Below are positions 1 through 7,774 of a DNA stretch of 33,278 bases, one piece after another. Every line of letters begins with the position of its first letter. The first letter of the stretch is position 1. The notes beneath the pieces are model-generated. The model searched no databases. It saw only the letters and a program-made list of their open reading frames with translations, and was not told the DNA's origin. A program made the translations under genes and the position numbers. This DNA is from an uncultured Bacteroidota bacterium (lineage in GTDB: Bacteria; Bacteroidota; Bacteroidia; Bacteroidales; GCA-2748055), in the NCBI GenBank assembly GCA_937129385.1, contig CAKZNC010000062.1, positions 1-33,278 on the forward strand. The letters are read 5' to 3'.

Positions 1-951
1 TACCGGCATGCTATCAAGTACCTTGAGATCGCACATGGGATCAGTCCGCAATACCTTTCGGTCATCTATGATCTTGGATATTTTTATGAGCGGTTGAACA
101 AGTACAACCGGAGCATCAGCTGTTACGAGAAATACCTGGATATCGATCCATTCTCAGAAAATGTTTGGTACAACCTCGGGGTTGCGTACTTCAAACTTAA
201 TCAGCCGCAAAAGGCGATTGAGGCATATGATTATTCACTTGCCCTTAATCCCGATTATGCTTCTGCCTATTTTAACAAGGCGAATACATTCAGCAGTCTG
301 GGCGAATATGATAAAGCGATAAATACGATCAACGATTTCCTGGAGGTAGAGCCGGATAACAGCCAGGCACTGATGTTCCTGGGGGATTGTTATGAGCAGA
401 CCAACGAATTCAGGAAGGCACTTGAGGTGTATAAAAAGATCATTGAGACTGACAATACAGATGCTGATGGCTGGTTTGGGGCCGGAATGGTGCTGTACCA
501 GATGAACAGGTACGACGAGGCATCTATCTATATGCTAAAGGCCCTCGAGTTTGACAGTCAGAATACCGATTATTGGATCAATCTTGGTTTCATTTATGAA
601 GAAGCAGGAAATAGTGATGAGGCAATCAAGTGTTTCAGGCAGGTAGTGCGGACAGATCCAACGGATATTGAAGGTTGGCTTTCGTTGAGCAGCCTCATGC
701 TTGAAACAGGGCATTTAGATAATGCCATCGTGGTTCTGCGTGAGGCGATCACCCGCTTCCCGGAAGACGAGCAGGTTGCGGTGAGGCTTGCAGAATGTCA
801 TTTAAAAATGGGAAATCAACGTGCAGGAATTAAATTTCTGGAGGTCGCATTGAGGAACAATCCGGTTGTATTGTCCGATTTCAAAAAGGGCTATCCCCAG
901 GAGAAGTGGGATGAGAAATTGAAAGCAGTAATTGAGAAATATACCAAATAA
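1..951 (+). CDS. TPR-repeat protein, 5' end outside the window
   Basis: The reading frame is open from the first base, so the gene starts upstream; a TTG at 94 is in frame but there is no reason to prefer it as a start. The 316 visible residues are almost entirely tandem 34-residue tetratricopeptide repeats, with typical signatures such as WYNLGVAYFKLNQPQKAIEAY and YWINLGFIYEEAGNSDEAIKC. TPR arrays are protein-protein scaffolds; no catalytic domain is visible. The last repeats end in a basic tail (EKYTK). It stops 9 bases before the phosphosulfolactate synthase start, so the two are very probably cotranscribed. The partner and role are unknown. N-terminal targeting cannot be judged because that part is missing. 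Confidence 0.93.
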   Translation, partial: YRHAIKYLEIAHGISPQYLSVIYDLGYFYERLNKYNRSISCYEKYLDIDPFSENVWYNLGVAYFKLNQPQKAIEAYDYSLALNPDYASAYFNKANTFSSLGEYDKAINTINDFLEVEPDNSQALMFLGDCYEQTNEFRKALEVYKKIIETDNTDADGWFGAGMVLYQMNRYDEASIYMLKALEFDSQNTDYWINLGFIYEEAGNSDEAIKCFRQVVRTDPTDIEGWLSLSSLMLETGHLDNAIVVLREAITRFPEDEQVAVRLAECHLKMGNQRAGIKFLEVALRNNPVVLSDFKKGYPQEKWDEKLKAVIEKYTK

Positions 952-960
952 ACCAGCACA

Positions 961-1743
961 ATGAATTTTGAAATACCTTTTATCCCGGATCGGACCCCGA
1001 AACCCAGAGAGTCCGGGCTGACAATGATGATGGACAAAGGACTCAGTCTGAAGGAAGCGGAGCATTTCTGTGCCTCCAGCGCCACCTTTACCGACCTGGT
1101 GAAATTCGGTTTCGGCACGTCCCTGATCACACGGGAACTGAGTCAGAAAATCAAGATCTACCGGGAAGCAGGAATAGATCCCTATTTTGGAGGGACCCTT
1201 TTTGAGATGTTTGCGGTTCGTGAACAGCTCGACGAATTCAAGAAATTTGTCGATAAATTTGACATCCGGACAGTGGAGGTATCTGATGGCTCCATGAAGA
1301 TCGATCCGGAAGAAAAAGTGGAGATGATCGCTGACCTGGCCCGGGATAAGCGGGTGCTTTCCGAGGTGGGAACCAAAGTACAGGGGGTATCCCTTTCAAA
1401 TGAAGATTGGGTGAAGCATATGCGCTCAGAGCTTGATGCAGGTGCCTGGAAAGTAATCGCAGAAGCCAGGGAGTCAGGAACGATCGGGATCTATAATTCA
1501 GATGGTTCGGCCAACAGGGAGCTGATTGATGATATCATGGAACATGTTGCAGTTGAGGACGTACTCTGGGAAGCACCGAACAAAGCTCAGCAGGTGATGT
1601 TCATTAAACTGGTTGATCAGAATGTCAACCTGGGAAATATTGCTCCGGACGAGGTCGTGTCACTGGAGGCGCTGCGATGCGGGATGCGCGGGGATACCTT
1701 TTTTGACTATCTGCCTGAAAAATACCACGACAAGAAACTCTAA
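961..1743 (+). CDS. comA: phosphosulfolactate synthase (ComA family)
   Basis: This 260-residue protein matches the phosphosulfolactate synthase family, which adds sulfite to phosphoenolpyruvate to give (R)-2-phospho-3-sulfolactate. That is the first step of archaeal coenzyme M synthesis and of sulfolactate formation in Bacillus. Family signatures are visible: KPRESGLTMMMDKGLS near the N-terminus, DLVKFGFGTSLI, YFGGTLFE, and VEVSDGSM in a TIM-barrel-like order. Full family length suggests an intact enzyme. The ATG at 961 lies 9 bases after the TPR gene, and the transporter gene starts 16 bases after the stop. Methanogenesis is not expected here. A role in sulfonate supply (sulfolactate, or cysteate for sulfonolipids) is inference; no phosphatase or dehydrogenase of that route is in the window. 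Confidence 0.88.
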   Translation: MNFEIPFIPDRTPKPRESGLTMMMDKGLSLKEAEHFCASSATFTDLVKFGFGTSLITRELSQKIKIYREAGIDPYFGGTLFEMFAVREQLDEFKKFVDKFDIRTVEVSDGSMKIDPEEKVEMIADLARDKRVLSEVGTKVQGVSLSNEDWVKHMRSELDAGAWKVIAEARESGTIGIYNSDGSANRELIDDIMEHVAVEDVLWEAPNKAQQVMFIKLVDQNVNLGNIAPDEVVSLEALRCGMRGDTFFDYLPEKYHDKKL

Positions 1744-1759
1744 GCCCCGGAACACAAAA

Positions 1760-2683
1760 ATGAAAAGAAATATTAAAGCGTACCTGTTGATCTCCTTGAA
1801 AGGATTTGCAATGGGATCGGCAGATGTTATCCCCGGAGTGTCTGGTGGCACAATCGCATTTATTACAGGCATTTACGAAGAACTCATCCACTCCATCAAA
1901 TCCATCGACTTGGAGGCGGCCCGGCTCTTCTTCACTGGTAAATGGAAATCTTTCTGGAAACATATCAACGGATCTTTCCTTCTTTCAATCTTCTTTGGGA
2001 TAGTTCTGGCGGTAGTGTCGCTTGCGAAGATCCTTGATCATTTGCTGGAAACACAGCCGGTGCTGATCTGGTCATTCTTTTTCGGGTTGATCCTGGTTTC
2101 GTCACTCATCGTGGCAAGAAGAATAAAAGCCTGGGACTATGGTCGCATCGTCGCCCTGATCTTTGGGGTCGGTGCAGCATTTTACATCACAAGTGTCACA
2201 CCAGCCCAGACCACAGATGCATCCTGGTTTATAATATTCTCGGGCATGCTGGCCAGTTGTGCCATGATCCTCCCGGGTATTTCAGGGAGTTTTATCCTGC
2301 TGCTTCTCGGGAAATATGAATTTGCACTGGAGGCTGTCAACACGGTGGATATCGTTTCACTGCTCCTCCTGGCCGCAGGTGCTGTGATCGGACTGATGAG
2401 TTTGTCCAGGTTATTATCATGGTTATTCAGAAAATACCATGATATGACTGTTGCAGTACTTGCAGGGTTTATGATCGGTTCACTGAACAAGATATGGCCC
2501 TGGAAAGAGACCGTTGAATCCATTGTTGTCGAAGGTGTTGAAAAGCCTGTGATAGAGAAAAATATTATTCCTTCCTTTAGCAATCCGGATGATCAGCTGA
2601 TTCCGGCCATCCTGATGATGCTGACAGGTATTGGTTTGATCCTGTTGTTTGAAATTTTGTTCAGGGAGAAAAAAACAGCATAG
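1760..2683 (+). CDS. DUF368/PopT-type polyprenyl-phosphate transporter
   Basis: A 307-residue polytopic membrane protein of the DUF368 family. Members (PopT) have been implicated in returning undecaprenyl phosphate across the cytoplasmic membrane for reuse in envelope synthesis. The hallmark GSADVIPGVSGGT lies at about residues 19-31, and a second related motif, MILPGISGSFILLLLGKYE, at about 169-187, reflecting the internal duplication of the family. Many hydrophobic segments follow. The frame is open further upstream to 1613, inside the preceding gene, but the ATG at 1760 gives the normal family N-terminus (MKRNIKAYLLISLKGFAMG). It probably forms one transcript with the two upstream genes. 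The exact lipid substrate is inferred from the family. Confidence 0.87.
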   Translation: MKRNIKAYLLISLKGFAMGSADVIPGVSGGTIAFITGIYEELIHSIKSIDLEAARLFFTGKWKSFWKHINGSFLLSIFFGIVLAVVSLAKILDHLLETQPVLIWSFFFGLILVSSLIVARRIKAWDYGRIVALIFGVGAAFYITSVTPAQTTDASWFIIFSGMLASCAMILPGISGSFILLLLGKYEFALEAVNTVDIVSLLLLAAGAVIGLMSLSRLLSWLFRKYHDMTVAVLAGFMIGSLNKIWPWKETVESIVVEGVEKPVIEKNIIPSFSNPDDQLIPAILMMLTGIGLILLFEILFREKKTA

Positions 2684-2716
2684 GGCACTTCCTTGCTTTT
2701 CTCGCAAAAGATTAGT

Positions 2717-2724
2717 TATATTGG
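2717..2724 (+). promoter_or_regulatory. possible -7 box for aroE
   Basis: TATATTGG is a near match to the Bacteroidota -7 consensus TAnnTTTG, with TTGC at 2693-2696 about 20 bases upstream as a possible -33 element. It lies in the 65-base gap before aroE and would give a leader of about 20 bases. Confidence 0.4.
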
Positions 2725-2748
2725 ACAAGTTTCTAATGATGCAATCCC

Positions 2749-3504
2749 ATGAAAAAATTTGGACTTATCGGCCATCCGCTCGGGCATTCTTTCTCAAAAA
2801 AGTATTTCAGTGAAAAGTTTGAAAAAGAGGGCATTGAAGATACAGTATATGATAATTATCCGATTGAGGACATAGCTGAATTCGAGCCATTGTATAAAAA
2901 TGACCCGGATCTTGCGGGGGTAAATGTGACGATCCCGTATAAAGAGAGCATCATTCCTTACCTGGATGTACTGAGTGAGGATGCGCGAAATATCCAGGCA
3001 GTGAATACGGTTTGCCTGTGCACAAAAACCGGGCGATTGGTCAAGGTTGGCCACAACACTGATACGGTTGGATTCAGGACATCGCTGGAAGAACACCTGG
3101 CCGAAACCCCTGATAAAGCATTGGTCCTTGGAACCGGCGGATCTTCAAAAGCTGTGGTCTATGTGCTGGAAGAGATGGGGGTGGAGGTGATCAGGGTGTC
3201 CAGTTCAGGGAAAGAGGGAGCAATTGGGTATGCTGACTTGAACGATAAAATAATAAAAAAGGCGAAACTGATCGTTAATACCACCCCGCTGGGAATGGAG
3301 CCCGATGTTCATAGTTTTCCAGATATCCCATATGATGCGCTGACCACCGATCATCTCCTTTTCGATCTTGTCTATAACCCCGTGGTAACAAGATTTATGC
3401 AGGAAGGCAGAAACCGGGGGGCAAGTGCAGTTAATGGTTATGATATGCTCGTCTACCAGGCCGAGGAGGCATGGGAAATATGGAACCGGGCAATAAAAGT
3501 ATAG
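2749..3504 (+). CDS. aroE: shikimate dehydrogenase
   Basis: A 251-residue cytoplasmic enzyme reducing 3-dehydroshikimate to shikimate with NADPH in aromatic amino-acid synthesis. The family motifs occur in order: GHPLGHSFS (substrate binding), NVTIPYK with catalytic Lys65, AVNTV, GHNTDTVGF with catalytic Asp105, the dinucleotide-binding loop LGTGGSSKAV, NTTPLGM, DLVYNPVVTRF, and the C-terminal GASAVNGYDMLVYQAEEA. The length is slightly short for AroE (about 270), which is usual in Bacteroidota. A possible promoter precedes it, separating it from the DUF368 gene. The thioesterase gene follows 76 bases downstream. Confidence 0.95.
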   Translation: MKKFGLIGHPLGHSFSKKYFSEKFEKEGIEDTVYDNYPIEDIAEFEPLYKNDPDLAGVNVTIPYKESIIPYLDVLSEDARNIQAVNTVCLCTKTGRLVKVGHNTDTVGFRTSLEEHLAETPDKALVLGTGGSSKAVVYVLEEMGVEVIRVSSSGKEGAIGYADLNDKIIKKAKLIVNTTPLGMEPDVHSFPDIPYDALTTDHLLFDLVYNPVVTRFMQEGRNRGASAVNGYDMLVYQAEEAWEIWNRAIKV

Positions 3505-3580
3505 ATTATTATGCCTTGCGCAGTACGATATGCCGAATGCGCATGCGTGGCCTGCGGTGGGCAATTTGAATACTTACGAT

Positions 3581-4312
3581 ATGAATCACACCCTGAAAGC
3601 TCAGTACAGCATCAATTCGTATGACATCAACCCGATTGGCAAGGCACGTCTGACTGCCATTGCCAATTTCCTGCAGGAGACAGCTTATAGGCATGCAACA
3701 GAACTGGAACTTGGTTACCATCATCTCGAAAGGATGAACAGGGCCTGGGTGCTTTCACGATTGAAGATCAGCGTTGAAAAATATCCGGCCTGGGACGATG
3801 TTATTACAGTGGAAACCTGGCCACACGGAATTGAGAAATTATTTGCTCTGCGGGATTTCAGGATCACCGGACCCAGTGGTGAAGAGTTGGCAACAGCATC
3901 CACATGTTGGCTGATGGTCGACACCAATACCCACCGACCTGTAAGGATATCGGGGGATTTCATTAAGATTGAAACCCGGGATGACAGCGTTTTTGATCAT
4001 ACACCCGGTAAAATGAATCTGCCGGAGCAGATGGAACGTAGTTCAGTTCAGGAGGTAAAATATTCAGAACTTGATGTGGTGGGTCATGTTAATAATGTGA
4101 AATACCTTGAATGGTGTATTGATGCACTGAATCCTGAAAAAATGGATCCGGAATCGATTACCGGCATCGGGATCAACTACATTTCAGAGGCGAAAATGGG
4201 TGAAGCGGTGGAAATACACCAGGCCGCAGGGAAAAACGGCCTTTTCTTCCTGAAGGGAATCAACATGCACACAGGAAAAAATTGTTTCGAAGCAGAACTC
4301 CTGTCCGAATGA
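3581..4312 (+). CDS. acyl-ACP thioesterase (FatA/FatB family)
   Basis: A 243-residue double-hotdog thioesterase expected to hydrolyse acyl-acyl-carrier protein and release free fatty acids. The first hotdog begins DINPIGKARLTAIANFLQETAYRHA. The second carries the catalytic region DVVGHVNNVKYLEW with His169 and Asn171/172, the usual N-H arrangement of the family. The frame is open from an ATG at 3530, but the 17 extra residues (MPNAHAWPAVGN...) do not resemble the family N-terminus, so the ATG at 3581 is preferred. It lies downstream of aroE in the same direction, with a TGCG-rich spacer between, and converges on truA. Acyl-chain specificity cannot be read from the sequence. Confidence 0.88.
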   Translation: MNHTLKAQYSINSYDINPIGKARLTAIANFLQETAYRHATELELGYHHLERMNRAWVLSRLKISVEKYPAWDDVITVETWPHGIEKLFALRDFRITGPSGEELATASTCWLMVDTNTHRPVRISGDFIKIETRDDSVFDHTPGKMNLPEQMERSSVQEVKYSELDVVGHVNNVKYLEWCIDALNPEKMDPESITGIGINYISEAKMGEAVEIHQAAGKNGLFFLKGINMHTGKNCFEAELLSE

Positions 4313-4348
4313 TCCTTCTGCGATCCCGCCAGGATCAAATCACGTAGT

Positions 4349-4373
4349 CCCGGGTAACCGCAGGGCACCCGGG
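4349..4373. terminator. GC-rich hairpin between convergent genes
   Basis: A perfect 7-bp inverted repeat, CCCGGGT (4349-4355) and ACCCGGG (4367-4373), flanks an 11-base loop in the 150-base gap between the convergent thioesterase and truA genes. No clean T tract follows on either strand, so termination is only a guess. Confidence 0.35.
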
Positions 4374-4399
4374 CATAAGAAATACCTTTTCAACAAGGA

Positions 4400-4462
4400 A
4401 GTGCACTGCGTCGTTCGGCAGATAAGGGATTCTGCCAACTTCTGACTGCGAACTGCCAGCTG
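4400..4462. repeat. degenerate intergenic TGCG/CTGCCA-rich segment
   Basis: The stretch downstream of truA contains CTGCGTCGTTCGGCAG, then TTCTGCCAACTTC and CTGCGAACTGCCAGCTG, short related words in near-tandem order. It does not code. It resembles, loosely, the TGCG-rich spacers at 3511-3560, 26655-26771 and 29121-29215, and may be a decayed copy of the same kind of intergenic sequence. Confidence 0.35.
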
Positions 4463-5200
4463 TTATTCATACCCCACGTCAACCAGGAACAGACCCTTTG
4501 CCGGAGCACTGGTACCCGCCATACTCCTGTCCTTAGATTCAATGACCGACCTGAAAGCGTCAAGATCAGATTTCCCTGTTCCAACATCCAGCATGGTGCC
4601 AACGATCGATCTGACCATGTTCCGTAAAAACCGGTCAGCGCGAATTGTAAAATCCACCCCGTCATCATGTTCCGACCAGACTGCTTCCATGATTCTGCAG
4701 TCATTGGTTTTAACATCAGTATGGAGCTTGCTGAAGCTTGTGAAGTCGGTATATTCCTTGAGAATTTCACAAGCCAGGTTCATCTGCTCCACATCCAGGT
4801 CACCATGGAAATAATAACAATATGGCCTGTTGAACAATGGCTTGGTCTTCCTGATCACATAGATATATTCCCGATAGGTGGCAGAGAACCGCGCATGCAT
4901 TTGTTCCTCCACTCCAGAGACAGCGTGTATGGCAATGTCGTCCGGCAGGATGCCATTGAGTTTAAAAACCAGGTTCTCCAGACTGTCGATATCTTCTCTT
5001 TCGTGGTCAAAATGGGCAACAAAATAGGAGGCATGTACGCCAGTATCTGTCCTTCCGGCTCCGGTCAGGGAGATATCAGTACGTAAAAGTGTCGAGAAAG
5101 CCTTCTCAATTGTTTCCTGCACTGTAATTGCATTGGGCTGGATCTGCCAACCGTGGTAGCCGGTTCCGTCATAGGACAATTCAACAAAATACCTGTTCAT
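4463..5200 (-). CDS. truA: tRNA pseudouridine synthase A
   Basis: A 245-residue enzyme that isomerises uridines 38-40 in the tRNA anticodon stem. It opens with the TruA N-terminus YFVELSYDGTGYHGWQIQ and carries GAGRTDTGVHA with catalytic Asp52. Later family motifs are ARFSATYREYIYVI, YCYYFHGDLD, DFTSFSKL, and FTIRADRFLRNMVRSIVGTMLDVGTGK. The length is normal, so the gene is intact. It converges on the thioesterase gene and diverges from the Bat operon. A possible -7 box, CATCTTTG, lies on the minus strand at 5229-5236, giving a leader of about 22 bases. Confidence 0.96.
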   Translation of the reverse strand: MNRYFVELSYDGTGYHGWQIQPNAITVQETIEKAFSTLLRTDISLTGAGRTDTGVHASYFVAHFDHEREDIDSLENLVFKLNGILPDDIAIHAVSGVEEQMHARFSATYREYIYVIRKTKPLFNRPYCYYFHGDLDVEQMNLACEILKEYTDFTSFSKLHTDVKTNDCRIMEAVWSEHDDGVDFTIRADRFLRNMVRSIVGTMLDVGTGKSDLDAFRSVIESKDRSMAGTSAPAKGLFLVDVGYE

Positions 5201-5228
5201 CAGAAAAAGAATTGGTTCAGGGATGATT

Positions 5229-5236
5229 CAAAGATG
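5229..5236 (-). promoter_or_regulatory. possible -7 box for truA
   Basis: Read on the minus strand the sequence is CATCTTTG, one mismatch from the Bacteroidota -7 form TATCTTTG, ending 29 bases upstream of the truA ATG. No convincing -33 element was seen. Confidence 0.35.
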
Positions 5237-5270
5237 CGAAATTAACCTAAATCCGCCAACCGCTTTAAAA

Positions 5271-5344
5271 GGCACCTGGCTTCAATGGTGCCACAAAATG
5301 TTTGCGGAACCTTCTGGTTTTTGCCCCAATGAATGATTTTGGGG
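5271..5344. other. two short inverted repeats in the truA/moxR divergent spacer
   Basis: The 265-base spacer between truA and the Bat operon has no gene. It contains GGCACC (5271-5276) paired with GGTGCC (5287-5292), and CCCCAA (5324-5329) paired with TTGGGG (5339-5344). These could be small hairpins or operator-like half sites; there is no T tract. The function is unknown. Confidence 0.3.
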
Positions 5345-5407
5345 ATTTCTCATACATGACTTAACATTATTTAACAACATATACAGAGAAATTGGAATAT
5401 GTGGAGT

Positions 5408-5415
5408 TATTTTTG
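5408..5415 (+). promoter_or_regulatory. Bacteroidota -7 box upstream of the Bat operon
   Basis: TATTTTTG fits the TAnnTTTG consensus exactly and lies 50 bases before the moxR ATG. The surrounding 100 bases are AT-rich. A TTGG at 5392-5395 is too close to be a standard -33 element, so the upstream element is unclear. It is the best promoter candidate for the nine-gene operon. Confidence 0.5.
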
Positions 5416-5465
5416 TATTCCGAAAAAAAGGAACATTATTAATACAGAAAAATAAATTGAATTGT

Positions 5466-6461
5466 ATGAACGATTCGGTGAATATTAAAGAGTTGAATGA
5501 GCGAATCAGGAAGGAAAGCGAATTCGTGGATATGGTGACCATGGAGATGTCAAAGGTGATCGTGGGGCAAAAGAACCTTGTGGAGCGATTACTTATCGGA
5601 CTGCTATCTGATGGACATATCCTGCTTGAAGGGGTGCCCGGACTGGCAAAAACGCTTGCAATCAGCACATTGTCAAACATTATTGAGGCCCGGTTCAGCA
5701 GGATCCAGTTTACACCAGATCTGCTTCCGGCCGACCTGCTTGGCACGATGATCTACAGCCAGAAGAAGGAGGAGTTTGAAGTTAAGAAAGGACCGATCTT
5801 TGCCAACCTGATCCTGGCCGATGAAATAAACAGATCACCAGCAAAGGTGCAGAGTGCGCTACTTGAATCAATGCAGGAAAAGCAGGTGACCATAGGTGAC
5901 CAGACCTATCCGCTGGAAAAGCCTTTCTTTGTGATGGCAACACAAAAACCGCTGGAACAGGAGGGTACATATCCGCTTCCCGAAGCCCAGGTTGACAGGT
6001 TTATGCTGAAGGTGATGGTCGGTTATCCGAGCAAGGAGGATGAACGACTTATAATCAGGGAAAACCTGGGAAAGGTATTTCCACAGCCCAACAAAATCCT
6101 CAAGCCAGCAGATATCCTCAAGGCGCGTGAAGTGGTGAAGGATGTATATATGGATGAAAAGATTGAAAACTATATCCTGGACATTGTTTTTGCGACAAGG
6201 AATCCTGAGGAAGCCGGACTGGCACATTATGTGTCCATGATTCAATATGGGGGGTCTCCAAGGGCCAGTATCAATATGGCAAAAGCTGCCAAGGCATATG
6301 CCTTCATAAAAAGAAGGGGATACGTTGTGCCGGAAGACGTGCGCGCGGTTTGTCATGATGTGCTCAGACACAGGATTGGACTTACCTACGAGGCTGAAGC
6401 AGAAAATATAACCACAGAACATATTGTTTCTGAAATAATGAATAATGTAGAAGTCCCTTAG
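5466..6461 (+). CDS. MoxR-family AAA+ ATPase of the Bat operon
   Basis: A 331-residue AAA+ ATPase of the MoxR family. These act as ATP-driven chaperones, usually with vWA-domain partners encoded next door. Walker A is GVPGLAKT from about residue 56, Walker B is LILADEINRSPAKVQ at about 115-130, and sensor-type motifs MATQKPLEQEGTYPLPEAQVDRF follow. The C-terminal lid contains YGGSPRASINMAKAAKAYAF. The frame is open from a TTG at 5457 (MNC...), but the ATG at 5466 is preferred. It heads the operon: the small exported protein starts 1 base after its stop, and the DUF58, BatA and BatB proteins downstream are the expected partners. Confidence 0.95.
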   Translation: MNDSVNIKELNERIRKESEFVDMVTMEMSKVIVGQKNLVERLLIGLLSDGHILLEGVPGLAKTLAISTLSNIIEARFSRIQFTPDLLPADLLGTMIYSQKKEEFEVKKGPIFANLILADEINRSPAKVQSALLESMQEKQVTIGDQTYPLEKPFFVMATQKPLEQEGTYPLPEAQVDRFMLKVMVGYPSKEDERLIIRENLGKVFPQPNKILKPADILKAREVVKDVYMDEKIENYILDIVFATRNPEEAGLAHYVSMIQYGGSPRASINMAKAAKAYAFIKRRGYVVPEDVRAVCHDVLRHRIGLTYEAEAENITTEHIVSEIMNNVEVP

Positions 6462-6462
6462 A

Positions 6463-6879
6463 ATGCTGTTAAAAAATATCATACCAGGCATCTTTTTACT
6501 TGTGGCCGTCATACTGCAGGCACAAGATCGCTCGTTCATCGGGATGCACATGGATGATGTGGAACAGCAAATGAAAAAGGAGTATGCCGACTTCAGTCAG
6601 GACAATTCTATTGTTAAAAAACAATTCAATTACCTGAAGTATGTGAACATGAGTCAGTCCATCACATGGATCATCTATTTCTCAGGGGAAGACAATTGTA
6701 CCTCGACAAAAAAAGTGTGTGATTACATCGAGTATGACAGGGTGGTCGGAGAGCTGGACGACAGCTACTCCAACACCGGCGAGAACCAATGGGAATATAG
6801 CAGCGATGGAATTACTTATACTCTTGAGCTGAAAGAGGAAGACTGGTATTTTACAGTGAGAGAAAGTTTGAAGGAATAA
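6463..6879 (+). CDS. small exported protein of unknown function in the Bat operon
   Basis: I do not recognise this 138-residue protein. It has a clear N-terminal signal peptide (hydrophobic residues 6-17, likely cleavage near ILQAQ) and no further membrane segment, so it is probably periplasmic. After cleavage comes FIGMHMDDVEQQMKKEY, which loosely recalls the start of small BamE/SmpA-like or BLIP-like folds (G-M-x-x-x-x-V). The acidic C-terminal half ends in strand-like ITYTLELKEEDWYFTVRE. Two cysteines in DNCTSTKKVC could form a disulfide. It starts 1 base after moxR stops and the DUF58 gene starts 22 bases later, so it is in the operon. Length and in-frame packing argue for a real gene; the fold comparison is only an impression. 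Confidence 0.8.
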   Translation: MLLKNIIPGIFLLVAVILQAQDRSFIGMHMDDVEQQMKKEYADFSQDNSIVKKQFNYLKYVNMSQSITWIIYFSGEDNCTSTKKVCDYIEYDRVVGELDDSYSNTGENQWEYSSDGITYTLELKEEDWYFTVRESLKE

Positions 6880-6901
6880 CGGAACAGAAACAGAGGAAGC
6901 A

Positions 6902-7774
6902 GTGAAGGATCGCACAGAACTTCTGAAAAAAGTACGCAAGATCGAGATCAAATCCCGTGGACTTACCCAACAAGTCTTTGCGGGACAGTATCACAGTGCA
7001 TTCAAAGGCAAGGGGATGACCTTTTCAGAGGTGCGCGAGTACCAGTATGGCGATGATGTGAGGGCCATCGACTGGAATGTAACAGCGCGCTTTAACCATC
7101 CATATATAAAAGTGCATGAGGAAGAAAGGGAATTAACTGTCATGCTTTTGATCGACGTAAGTGGTTCGGGTGACTATGGCACGCATGTTCAGCTAAAAAA
7201 AGACCTGATCACTGAAGTGGCTGCGGTCCTGTCTTTCTCAGCAATCGATAACAACGATAAGATCGGTGTGATACTTTTCAGTGATAAGGTAGAGAAATTT
7301 ATCCCGCCTCAAAAGGGACGGAAGCACATTCTGAGGATCATCAGGGAGCTTCTGGAGTATCGCCCTGAAAATAGCGGAACCGACATCTCGGAGAGCCTTA
7401 GGTATCTCACAAATGCAATAAAAAAGCGCTGTACTGCTTTCCTGATCTCTGATTTCAGGGATGCAGGATATGCCCGTTCCCTGCAAATTGCCAACAACAA
7501 ACATGACATAGTAGCGCTCCATGTCTTCGACAGGCGTGAGAAGGAACTTCCTAAAGTCGGATTGATCAGGATGAAAGATAATGAATCAGGCAAGGTCAGA
7601 TGGGTAGACACAGGTCTTAAAAGGGTACGCGAAGCTTATGCCATGAAATGGAGGAGTCATCACGACATGATGCATGAGATTTGCAAGAAATCAGGAGTGG
7701 ATCTGGTGGAGCTTGAGACTGGCAGCGATTATGTGAAACCATTGATCAAACTATTCAAGAGGAGGGGAAACTGA
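6902..7774 (+). CDS. DUF58 (vWA-like) protein of the Bat operon
   Basis: A 290-residue DUF58 protein, the usual neighbour of MoxR ATPases. It begins with the family helix ELLKKVRKIEIKSRGL. The DUF58 hallmark YQYGDDVRAIDWNVTAR falls at about residues 48-64, followed by KVHEEERELTVMLLIDVSGSG, a vWA-type beta strand with a DxSGS metal-site motif. There is no signal peptide or membrane segment, so it is cytoplasmic. The start is taken as the GTG at 6902, since it gives the standard N-terminus and no upstream ATG fits. Its TGA overlaps the next ATG by one base (TGATG), indicating translational coupling. Confidence 0.92.
   Translation: MKDRTELLKKVRKIEIKSRGLTQQVFAGQYHSAFKGKGMTFSEVREYQYGDDVRAIDWNVTARFNHPYIKVHEEERELTVMLLIDVSGSGDYGTHVQLKKDLITEVAAVLSFSAIDNNDKIGVILFSDKVEKFIPPQKGRKHILRIIRELLEYRPENSGTDISESLRYLTNAIKKRCTAFLISDFRDAGYARSLQIANNKHDIVALHVFDRREKELPKVGLIRMKDNESGKVRWVDTGLKRVREAYAMKWRSHHDMMHEICKKSGVDLVELETGSDYVKPLIKLFKRRGN

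Noticed and set aside
5868-6551. 227-residue minus-strand reading frame opposite moxR
   Set aside because: The plus strand encodes an unmistakable MoxR ATPase with Walker motifs and operon packing; the opposite frame is Cys- and His-rich without motifs.
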